Shown in pieces: positions 1-5,080 of a stretch of 5,080 bases of DNA (its first letter is position 1; each line of letters opens with the position of its first letter). The stretch covers positions 1 to 5,080 of the forward strand of contig CAUCTV010000090.1 of assembly GCA_958445895.1 (NCBI GenBank), given 5' to 3'. The DNA is from an uncultured Collinsella sp. (lineage in GTDB: Bacteria; Actinomycetota; Coriobacteriia; Coriobacteriales; Coriobacteriaceae). Below the pieces are notes generated by a model. That model was not told the DNA's origin and searched no databases. It saw only the letters and a program-made list of their open reading frames with translations. The position numbers and the translations under genes were made by a program.

Positions 1-252
1 GCCGTGCATGGCGTCGCGCACGCTCTGGGCGTTGCGGACGTCGCCGATGAAGAAGTGCACCTTGGAGGCGAGCTCGGGCGACCTCTCCTGCAGGCGGTGG
101 CGCATGTCGTCCTGCTTCTTCTCGTCGCGGGAGAAGATGCGGATCTCGGCCAGGTCGGTGTTCATGAAGTGCTTGAGCACGGTGTTGCCGAACGAGCCGG
201 TGCCACCCGTGATCATGAGGGTCTTGTCTTTAAATGCAGTGCTTGATTTCAT
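1..252 (-). CDS. fnlA: UDP-N-acetylglucosamine 4,6-dehydratase (FnlA/CapE/WbjB type), N-terminal part, cut by window edge
   Basis: Translating the minus strand from the ATG at 252-250 gives 84 residues with no stop, running off the left edge. The family removes water from UDP-GlcNAc with epimerisation at C5, giving the 4-keto-6-deoxy intermediate for UDP-L-FucNAc and related sugars; it is cytoplasmic. Seen here: a Rossmann dinucleotide-binding motif TGGTGSFG at residues 15-22 after a beta strand (TLMI), the SRDEKKQDDMR block at 41-51, and GDVR at 70-73. The SRDEKKQDDMR block points to FnlA/CapE/WbjB rather than the PseB flagellar branch, which usually has SRDELKQ. Family members are about 340 residues, so roughly three quarters, including the catalytic residues, lies outside. 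The start overlaps the preceding stop (TAATG) and has a good ribosome site, AGGAG. Six residues (MKSSTA) precede the FKDKTL where many homologues begin. GC is about 62%, well above the adjoining gene. Family is confident; the exact final sugar is inferred. Confidence 0.9.
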   Translation of the reverse strand, partial: MKSSTAFKDKTLMITGGTGSFGNTVLKHFMNTDLAEIRIFSRDEKKQDDMRHRLQERSPELASKVHFFIGDVRNAQSVRDAMHG

Positions 253-1469
253 TATTTATCTCCTAATAACTCGATAAGGTCACAAAACGCCGACGGCGTG
301 TTGTTCCAGAAGTTTTTCTCAAGCTCTTCCACCGTAGGCGGTTCATGAGACATACGGAGGAAGTCGCGAAGCTTTGTCGCCGCCTCAGAGGCATCACTCC
401 TTTCATCCAATAGCAGCACGTCGCCGTAACGCTTCAAGTACGGCATGCTTGGCTCGTCATCTATGGGATAAGTAGCCAATATGGGTTTGCGCAAGGCCAT
501 GAGCTCGAACACTTTCGAGGGTGTCATGTTGTCTAGGCGATTTCCGAGGGTGAGTACGAAATCTGCCGAACGCAAAAGCGCCACGGCATCGCCGTGCGAA
601 AGACGCCCCCGAATCTCAATGCGTCGGTCACTCGAAGCTGCCGCATTGAGATCGTCATTGGCTGCATCACCGACGAACACAACTCGCAGCGGTTCCTCCG
701 GCATGCAGGAAAGCACGTTCAGGAAGAAGCGAGGTGAGCGAATCCCCTTGGGAAGAGAACCCGCATAGACGATAGTCTTTACTCCTTTGGGAGTACCAGG
801 ATCGTCGGAACAATCGACCATCCTATGAAGGTCGAGCAAGGGGAGATCTAAGAAGCGCATTTTTTCGAACCATGGTTCGTTAACACATCGATCCATATGG
901 AAACAGCGGGCTGACTCCATAGACACGACAACATCGGCATTGTCGAGCAACTCGCGATCCCAACGTTTGCCTCGCTCCTCAAGTTGTTTTGCAGATAAAA
1001 AGCGCGGGCCATAACCGCCCACAAAGCTGTCCAGGAACCAAGCAATGTAGTGAAGCCGTGGGTTCCGGGATTTGGCCTCATGCGCAGCGATGAGAGCGTC
1101 GATTTGAGTGTATGCCCCCACCACGATGTCGGCGCCGACGCAAGCCTCGCAAACTGCCCTGGTCACGCGTCGAGAATAGCCTTTTGACACAAGGGGCCAC
1201 GTGCCCAAAGAGCGCAGCATTCCGAAACAGTTGGCCGCGACGATAGCAGTATGGGCAGCCGAACGACCGTGATGTCTCGCAAGTGCTACGTCGACCCAGC
1301 GGGGATCGATCTCGCGAAACTCTACCCCATCCTGTCGGTCGTCTGATTCAAACTCATGGTTACAAACCCAAACGACCTCGTGCCCGCGTCGCACTAGCTC
1401 CGAGACAACGGCCTGTGCACATATCCCGTTGGCGCTCAACCGCTGAAGTGCAGCGATGACAATTTTCAT
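252..1469 (-). CDS. Glycosyltransferase, GT-B fold, family 4-like (405 aa)
   Basis: A probable cytoplasmic or membrane-associated transferase that adds one sugar from a nucleotide-sugar donor to the growing lipid-linked repeat unit. The N-terminal acceptor domain opens with MKIVIAAL and a Gly-containing loop (NGICAQ, 14-19), then RGHEVVWVCN (28-37). The C-terminal donor domain begins near 230: TIVYAGSLPKG (232-242), VVFVGDA (263-269), IRGRLSHGDAVALLRSADF (286-304), and PSKVFELMALRKPI (317-330), which keeps the conserved glutamate (E322). Length is normal for GT4. An in-frame ATG exists at 1490, but I chose 1469: it has GAGGTG at the right distance, makes an ATGA overlap with the polymerase stop, and starts directly at the first beta strand. 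The gene ends in TAA overlapping the next ATG. No signal peptide or transmembrane helix is evident. Donor and acceptor cannot be told from sequence. The 3' end is AT-rich (45% GC over 241-360), unlike the following gene. Confidence 0.88.
   Translation of the reverse strand: MKIVIAALQRLSANGICAQAVVSELVRRGHEVVWVCNHEFESDDRQDGVEFREIDPRWVDVALARHHGRSAAHTAIVAANCFGMLRSLGTWPLVSKGYSRRVTRAVCEACVGADIVVGAYTQIDALIAAHEAKSRNPRLHYIAWFLDSFVGGYGPRFLSAKQLEERGKRWDRELLDNADVVVSMESARCFHMDRCVNEPWFEKMRFLDLPLLDLHRMVDCSDDPGTPKGVKTIVYAGSLPKGIRSPRFFLNVLSCMPEEPLRVVFVGDAANDDLNAAASSDRRIEIRGRLSHGDAVALLRSADFVLTLGNRLDNMTPSKVFELMALRKPILATYPIDDEPSMPYLKRYGDVLLLDERSDASEAATKLRDFLRMSHEPPTVEELEKNFWNNTPSAFCDLIELLGDK
260..264 (-). promoter_or_regulatory. 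Ribosome binding site AGGAG for the 4,6-dehydratase gene
   Basis: On the minus strand AGGAG is followed by a 7-base AT-rich spacer (ATAAATA) and the ATG at 252. It lies inside the last codons of the upstream transferase, whose TAA shares one base with this ATG. It supports the ATG at 252 over the internal ATG at codon 13, which would remove most of the beta strand before the nucleotide-binding loop. Confidence 0.7.
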
Positions 1470-2740
1470 TGCTGCACCTCGGCTTCGCATTCAGCGGCAG
1501 CTTTTTCGCTGCGAATGAATCCCTCGAGGAGGATGACCATGAAAGCAAATCTGTAGGAAAAGAGAATTGATTCATATGCCATAACAACGATCAAGACTAT
1601 GCACAGGGCTCGGGACATACGTCCATTACATTGCTTAAACAAGGATCCAACATAAAAAACAAGGGCGCAGAATCCAATAATTCCAGAATAATTGAGCGTC
1701 TGAATCCATGTCGCACAGTAATTTAGGCCGTCGCTGTCAAACCCGGTGGACAGCGCGTTGTAGCTCATATAAGAACCAAGGTTGTTAAGACCAACTCCAA
1801 CAACCTGATGAAAGGAGTCGAGAAATCCAAAGCATATGAATCCGCGGATAACTCTATTATCCAACGAGCCTCCGGCAGCAAGCCTCTCGCCCGCCGCGGT
1901 TATCCAGTCGACATTATGAAACGGAAGGTACAGAACAGCAACGAGAAGCATTAACGATGCAACAAGAAAGTCAAGTTGTGTCTTCTTCTTAAAAACAAGG
2001 AAAAAGATCAATACCACGATTGAGGCAAGCAAACCTGAGTTTGCTGAGCTGAGAGCATAAGTGACCACCAGCAAAACAAATCTAGGAAGTGATTTATCCT
2101 TCTCCCCTATGGCAAATATAACCAAAGCCGGCAAGGTGAAAAGTGAATAATAGCTGGGTTCGAGGAAGAGCGAGGACGGCCTGAAATACCATTGGTACTT
2201 GTCGGTCCAAGTGTCAAAGGTCTTCTCAGGTGAGAAGACTAGGCTGTCAGATATGACAATGGGGAGATAGCCGCCGCTCGCAAGATGGTAAACATACTGG
2301 ATAACCAGGTATAGCGCGGCAACAGTGACGAGTAGCAGATAAAGGTCTCGAACGGCGTCCCAGGAGAAATGTCTCCGCGCAACCAATATTAAACCTGCGT
2401 AAAAAACTAGCCTCGCAACGAGTGTCCAAAACTCGCCGAAAGAAAAGTAATCGAAAGTGAAACCGCCGATGACACTTAACCCAATCGAGACTAGGTAGAA
2501 GAAAAATAGGGAACGATCAACCAAAGTGCCAATAATTTTCCCGTCAGCAATAAGAAAACCAAGGATGAAGGGGGCAACTAAAATTTCACCGAGCGAAACC
2601 ACGTTGCCCACGCCGATATACTGTTGTAAAAAGGGCAAAAGAATAACTAGTACGCTGAAACACTTGTTTGCGAACGAGGCTGTCGTTATCGCGACTGGAG
2701 CCTTTATCCGCGAACAGGCAACTGAGTTGATTCCGACCAT
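1466..2740 (-). CDS. wzy: Wzy-like polysaccharide repeat-unit polymerase / O-antigen ligase-superfamily membrane protein (424 aa)
   Basis: Predicted to join undecaprenyl-diphosphate-linked repeat units on the outer face of the cytoplasmic membrane. By eye there are about 10-12 hydrophobic segments, among them near 27-45, 48-66, 77-93, 106-122, 131-153, 197-212, 219-231, 237-250, 257-273, 351-368 and 377-410. The long central hydrophilic stretch (about 154-195) precedes RPSSLFLEPSYYSLF (187-201), the R-x-S-x-F-x-EPS pattern seen in many Wzy proteins. SSANSG (231-236) matches the usual S-x-SG segment, and GSLDNRVIRG (291-300) and VGVGLNNLG (314-322) follow in the expected order. Length of 400-450 aa is usual for Wzy. 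The ATG at 2740 has GGAG six bases upstream. The gene starts 3 nt after the previous stop and its TGA overlaps the next ATG. It is the most AT-rich gene here (about 45% GC in sampled lines), as is common for wzy. A WaaL-type ligase has the same superfamily architecture, but position among transferases favours Wzy. Confidence 0.85.
   Translation of the reverse strand: MVGINSVACSRIKAPVAITTASFANKCFSVLVILLPFLQQYIGVGNVVSLGEILVAPFILGFLIADGKIIGTLVDRSLFFFYLVSIGLSVIGGFTFDYFSFGEFWTLVARLVFYAGLILVARRHFSWDAVRDLYLLLVTVAALYLVIQYVYHLASGGYLPIVISDSLVFSPEKTFDTWTDKYQWYFRPSSLFLEPSYYSLFTLPALVIFAIGEKDKSLPRFVLLVVTYALSSANSGLLASIVVLIFFLVFKKKTQLDFLVASLMLLVAVLYLPFHNVDWITAAGERLAAGGSLDNRVIRGFICFGFLDSFHQVVGVGLNNLGSYMSYNALSTGFDSDGLNYCATWIQTLNYSGIIGFCALVFYVGSLFKQCNGRMSRALCIVLIVVMAYESILFSYRFAFMVILLEGFIRSEKAAAECEAEVQQ
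1475..1480 (-). promoter_or_regulatory. Ribosome binding site GAGGTG that decides the start at 1469
   Basis: On the minus strand GAGGTG is followed by CAGCA (5 bases) and ATG at 1469-1467. The alternative in-frame ATG at 1490 would place this site inside the coding region and add seven residues (MRSRGAA) before the first strand of the fold. The site sits within the last codons of the polymerase gene. Confidence 0.65.
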
Positions 2741-2743
2741 CTA

Positions 2744-3826
2744 CTACTCCATCCCGAAGAAAGCTCGGATAGCAGCATCGGCCGCGTTGTTATCTGCGCG
2801 CACGGAGGCAAGCTCGTCAGCACAGGCCTTGTCAAGTACGGCGCGGTCCAGTCCGCAATAGTATTCGTAAATTGCGTCCGCAAGGCCTTTTGCTTCGTAG
2901 TCAACCGCCAAACCAAGGCCTTTGGTTTTCACCTCATCGCCCATAATGGACCCCTGAGTACACACCTGCGGGATGCCGTACTGAACGGCGTCATAATACT
3001 TGTTGCTCATGGCCCCAACCATCACGGAGTCATTCTCATAGACGTTGTGCACGATGTCCGTCTCGGCAGCGAAGTAAGCGCGCTCCTCAGCATAATAGGC
3101 ACCATGGAAGTAAACGTTGTGGAAACCGTGCTCCGCAACATGAGCCTTAAGGCGCTCGGCGACCTCTTCCTCTCGGCCGTTGTAGTGCAGTTCGAAGCGC
3201 TCGTCGCCACCCAAGGCATCAATCATGGCAATATTGGCTCGCTCATGACGAATCATGCCCCAGTACCGTACGCGGATGGGCGTGCCCTCCGAGAACTCTT
3301 TCGTCCTCGGAGGGCACTCGGAGGCCAGCAGGTTGTGCTTAAGCATCACGCCGGAAGCGTTGTCGAGATACCTGAAGAATGCCGGAGAGCTCGCCAGCAC
3401 AAGGCCAGCATTCCGTGACAATAGAAGAATGAGCTTCCGATAAAATCCTAAACTCTCATGGCTAACATCGCGGTAGTCGAGGATATACCTGCCGCGAAAG
3501 TCCCCCTTCAAGCGATCGAGAATCGTAATACCTGGCGTCGAATGCAGTACCACAATCCGGTCATAGCCCTCGGAGTCAATGACGCCCAAGGCGAACTTTC
3601 GAAATCGCGCGAAGTGCGGAAGCTTCTTCTGAATAGGGTCGGCATCCTCCACGTGATCGCCGAACACAAAAGACTTGGAAATACCTTTCGGTACGGGCGC
3701 ATCGGGGCGCCCGTTGCGGTTCCAACTGACCAAATGAAGCTCATTCGAGCCGCCGAGTAGACGAACGTAGTCGTACATATAGGGCATATGGGCTATACGA
3801 ACAAAACCAAGTAAGAGTACCTTCAT
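2744..3826 (-). CDS. Divergent GT-B-like glycosyltransferase (360 aa)
   Basis: Probably adds one sugar of the repeat unit at the cytoplasmic membrane face. The N-terminal half has MKVLLLGFVRIAHMPYMYDY (1-20), RIVVLHSTPGITI (90-102), RYILDYRDVSHE (113-124) and GLVLASSPAF (141-150), arranged as in GT-B acceptor domains where a DxRD/DxWP segment precedes an 'S-x-x' hinge strand. The C-terminal half has IRVRYWGMIRHERANIAMI (184-202), FELHYNGR (211-218), VYFHGAY (238-244) and SNKYYDAVQYGIPQV (274-288). The last block corresponds to the PSKxxExxAxGxPV donor-site segment of GT4 enzymes but with S-N-K and aspartate (D279) in place of the usual glutamate. No transmembrane segment is obvious. It starts on a TAATG junction with only a weak GGTG ribosome site and ends in TAG. 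I recognise the fold, not a characterised orthologue; donor and linkage are unknown. Confidence 0.82.
   Translation of the reverse strand: MKVLLLGFVRIAHMPYMYDYVRLLGGSNELHLVSWNRNGRPDAPVPKGISKSFVFGDHVEDADPIQKKLPHFARFRKFALGVIDSEGYDRIVVLHSTPGITILDRLKGDFRGRYILDYRDVSHESLGFYRKLILLLSRNAGLVLASSPAFFRYLDNASGVMLKHNLLASECPPRTKEFSEGTPIRVRYWGMIRHERANIAMIDALGGDERFELHYNGREEEVAERLKAHVAEHGFHNVYFHGAYYAEERAYFAAETDIVHNVYENDSVMVGAMSNKYYDAVQYGIPQVCTQGSIMGDEVKTKGLGLAVDYEAKGLADAIYEYYCGLDRAVLDKACADELASVRADNNAADAAIRAFFGME
2747..2750 (-). promoter_or_regulatory. Ribosome binding site GGAG for the polymerase gene
   Basis: On the minus strand the string GGAGTAGTAGATG holds GGAG, a 6-base spacer and the ATG at 2740. The spacer contains the TAG stop of the upstream transferase, so the site lies within that gene's last sense codons (Met-Glu-stop). 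This arrangement suits re-use of a terminating ribosome. Confidence 0.6.
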
Positions 3827-5037
3827 TAGGCTTCACCGCCCCTGCGGATACCCTCGAGCACCTGTTCCATTCTCTTCACACACACAGTGCGCGAAAGGTT
3901 TTCACGTGCGTACGCTCTTCCGTGCTCGCATAGGCGAGTCAGGCGCTCAGGGTCACCATGGAGCGTTCGTATGGCCGTGGCCAACTCCTCGGCGTTATCA
4001 ATCTCAACGCAAACGCCCAAATCCTCGCGCTCTACCATGGCAGCGTAGAGCGAGTCTTTTTCTACAGAGCTCACGATTGCCTTGCCGCAAGCGAGAAGGA
4101 TGGGTATCTTGGATGGAGTACCCGTGTAGATGACATCACGACGCAGGGGAATTAAGCACACATCGCCAGTGGAGTACACATCAGGCACCATATCGACGGG
4201 TTGCAGTGGGTAGAACGCAACGTTAGTAAGGCCCTCGGCGTCCACAGCGTCCATGAAATCCTTCTTCACGCAGCCGTCACCGATGATTTGCACCACGATG
4301 TCGGGCTCGTCACGCAAAAGCTTAGCCACCTCGAACATTGTCTTCCAATTGAACTGCAGTCCAACGCTGCCAGCAAACTGAACGTAGAACTTGTCGTGGG
4401 AGATATCGAATTTCTTGACGAAGCGATTCTTCTCCCAGGGTATGTCGTAGTTTCTACGGTCATCAAACCAGGGTGGAACGATATGCAGCCTGGGGCGAGG
4501 ACAGCCCGCATCGGCGCATGCCTCCACCATGTCCTCGGAGAGCACCACAACCGCCGACGACATACGGTATACAGCCCGAGAGAGCAGGTCCATACCAGCG
4601 TAAACCATTTTATTAATGTTCAGGCTCTTTGTCTGACCCGGCCACACGTCGTAGACGTTGTAGAGCACAGGCTTGCGCACAAACAGTTTGAGAAGCACCT
4701 CTTGGAAAAACACCGTGGGACAAGACTGGAGAAACACCACATCAAAATCGCGGCGTTTAATCGCATAAGAAATCATTTGGAAGGCGTACTTCGCTTCATC
4801 CAGATAACGCACAACGAAGTTGCTCTTGTCAATGACTTTGCGTGACAGCGTGTCCACGGTCAGCCCATCGCGTCCTACGAGCGTCCCCGGAAGCACATCA
4901 TAGGTGTGCTTCCGTTCGCTCTGAATAAGGTGAACGCGGTTACCCAATTTTAAAAAACCGTCAATGAGCTGCTCTGCCATCTGGTTATTGGGACTCGCGG
5001 TGTCGAAGCCATCCATGGTGATATATAAAATATTCAT
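3826..5037 (-). CDS. WbuB-like glycosyltransferase, GT4 family, GT-B fold (403 aa)
   Basis: Likely transfers a sugar, possibly the N-acetylated 6-deoxyhexose made through the 4,6-dehydratase at the other end of the window, onto the lipid-linked oligosaccharide. The N-terminal domain has MNILYITMDGF (1-11), a helix NNQMAEQLIDGFLKLGNRVHL (17-37, interrupted loop), DFDVVFLQS (97-105) and YNVYDVWPGQ (126-135). The YDVWPxx segment is characteristic of the WbuB/WcaI-like branch. VVVLSEDM (163-170) and VPPWFD (187-192) lead into the donor domain: VQFAGSVGLQFNW (219-231), VQIIGDGCVKKDF (249-261), VAFYPLQPVDMVPDVYSTGDV (273-293) and TPSKIPILLACGKAIV (307-322). In that last block the position usually held by Glu is Ile313. 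The length is normal for the branch. The ATG at 5037 directly follows the previous TAA and has GGGG 6 bases upstream. The gene ends at TAA overlapping the next ATG. The branch is fairly secure; the substrate is inferred from context only. Confidence 0.88.
   Translation of the reverse strand: MNILYITMDGFDTASPNNQMAEQLIDGFLKLGNRVHLIQSERKHTYDVLPGTLVGRDGLTVDTLSRKVIDKSNFVVRYLDEAKYAFQMISYAIKRRDFDVVFLQSCPTVFFQEVLLKLFVRKPVLYNVYDVWPGQTKSLNINKMVYAGMDLLSRAVYRMSSAVVVLSEDMVEACADAGCPRPRLHIVPPWFDDRRNYDIPWEKNRFVKKFDISHDKFYVQFAGSVGLQFNWKTMFEVAKLLRDEPDIVVQIIGDGCVKKDFMDAVDAEGLTNVAFYPLQPVDMVPDVYSTGDVCLIPLRRDVIYTGTPSKIPILLACGKAIVSSVEKDSLYAAMVEREDLGVCVEIDNAEELATAIRTLHGDPERLTRLCEHGRAYARENLSRTVCVKRMEQVLEGIRRGGEA
3834..3837 (-). 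promoter_or_regulatory. Weak ribosome binding site GGTG before the 360-aa transferase
   Basis: On the minus strand GGTG is followed by AAGCCTA (7 bases) and ATG at 3826. Nothing better is seen nearby. Together with the TAATG stop/start overlap, this suggests that translation depends largely on ribosomes finishing the upstream transferase. Confidence 0.4.
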
Positions 5038-5080
5038 TTACTTCCCCGTTTTATTTTTACCGAACATGGCACCAAAGGTG
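5038..5080 (-). CDS. C-terminal end of an unidentified upstream gene of the operon (13 codons)
   Basis: The frame that ends with TAA at 5040-5038 is open to the right edge and reads TFGAMFGKNKTGK-stop. The stop touches the ATG of the WbuB-like transferase with no base between them, the spacing expected for consecutive operon genes, and the downstream ribosome site lies within this tail. The tail is too short to identify. A short basic end after a hydrophobic 'TFGAMFG' stretch resembles the C-termini of some undecaprenyl-phosphate sugar-1-phosphate transferases, which often end in a 'kT-x-x-x-v' helix and precede a WbuB-like gene. Another enzyme of the locus is equally possible. That this is coding at all rests on the open frame and the junction only. 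Confidence 0.55.
   Translation of the reverse strand, partial: TFGAMFGKNKTGK
5044..5047 (-). promoter_or_regulatory. Ribosome binding site (GGGGAA context) for the WbuB-like transferase
   Basis: On the minus strand GGGG is followed by AAGTAA (6 bases) and ATG at 5037. The TAA in the spacer is the stop of the preceding reading frame, so the site overlaps that gene's final codons. Confidence 0.5.

Noticed and set aside
4..246. Plus-strand open frames across the first 250 bases
   Set aside because: The minus strand here encodes an unmistakable Rossmann-fold dehydratase N-terminus. The plus-strand frames are Val/Leu/His-rich, as expected from the complement of GC-rich codons.
1470..1490. Upstream in-frame ATG at 1490 as the start of the 405-aa transferase
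   Set aside because: It would overlap the polymerase gene by 25 bases, add MRSRGAA ahead of the first beta strand, and bury the GAGGTG ribosome site; the ATG at 1469 fits better.
2526..2861. Plus-strand open frame spanning the junction between the polymerase and the 360-aa transferase
   Set aside because: It crosses two well-supported minus-strand genes and shows no domain; a real antisense gene here is unsupported.
3047..3418. Plus-strand open frame of 123 codons opposite the 360-aa transferase
   Set aside because: It is antisense to a well-supported gene, with no recognisable domain and no upstream signals; it is best explained as a shadow in moderately GC-rich coding DNA.
4201..4845. Long plus-strand open frame of 214 codons opposite the WbuB-like transferase
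   Set aside because: It lies entirely antisense to a clearly recognisable glycosyltransferase, has no ribosome site that I can see, and its His/Val-rich composition is typical of a reverse-frame shadow.
1..5080. Possible defence system, mobile element, CRISPR array or RNA gene
   Set aside because: Reading both strands gave no nuclease, transposase, reverse transcriptase or toxin signatures, no regularly spaced repeats and no non-coding gap longer than 3 bases. The content is accounted for by glycan biosynthesis genes.

Overview
This window is an internal piece of a surface-polysaccharide (capsule, O-antigen-like or cell-wall glycan) biosynthesis operon. Every supported gene lies on the minus strand, so transcription runs from position 5080 towards position 1. 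Coding sequence fills essentially the whole window. The largest gap between genes is 3 bases, and I see no internal promoter, terminator, RNA gene, mobile element or CRISPR array.

Layout in transcription order: (1) 5080-5038, the last 13 codons of an unidentified protein; (2) 5037-3826, a 403-aa GT-B glycosyltransferase of the WbuB-like GT4 type; (3) 3826-2744, a 360-aa more divergent GT-B-like glycosyltransferase; (4) 2740-1466, a 424-aa multipass membrane protein with the marks of a Wzy/O-antigen-ligase-superfamily polymerase; (5) 1469-252, a 405-aa GT4-like glycosyltransferase; (6) 252-1, the first 84 codons of a UDP-N-acetylglucosamine 4,6-dehydratase of the FnlA/CapE/WbjB type. The junctions are 0 nt, TAATG (1-nt overlap), a 3-nt gap, ATGA (4-nt overlap) and TAATG (1-nt overlap). 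This is typical of a translationally coupled operon.

How they would work together (inference from family knowledge): the glycosyltransferases build an oligosaccharide repeat unit on undecaprenyl diphosphate at the inner face of the membrane. A flippase not present here would export it, and the Wzy-like protein would join the units outside. The dehydratase starts synthesis of a UDP-2-acetamido-2,6-dideoxy-L-hexose (L-FucNAc is the commonest end product; L-QuiNAc or L-RhaNAc-type sugars are alternatives). FnlB- and FnlC-like partners would be expected just beyond position 1. The WbuB-like enzyme is the natural candidate to use that sugar.

Organism: the dehydratase fragment is GC-rich (about 62% over positions 1-240, hand count) with strongly G/C-ending codons. 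The polymerase gene is much lower (about 45% in five hand-counted 60-base lines) and the transferases lie between. This fits a fairly GC-rich bacterium carrying a partly foreign, mosaic glycan locus. The style recalls Actinomycetota of the gut or mouth such as Coriobacteriia, but that assignment is a low-confidence impression.

I did not find a clearly new type of system. The points most worth checking are the sharp compositional step near position 225-252, the loss of the usual conserved glutamate in two of the three transferases, and the unknown product structure.
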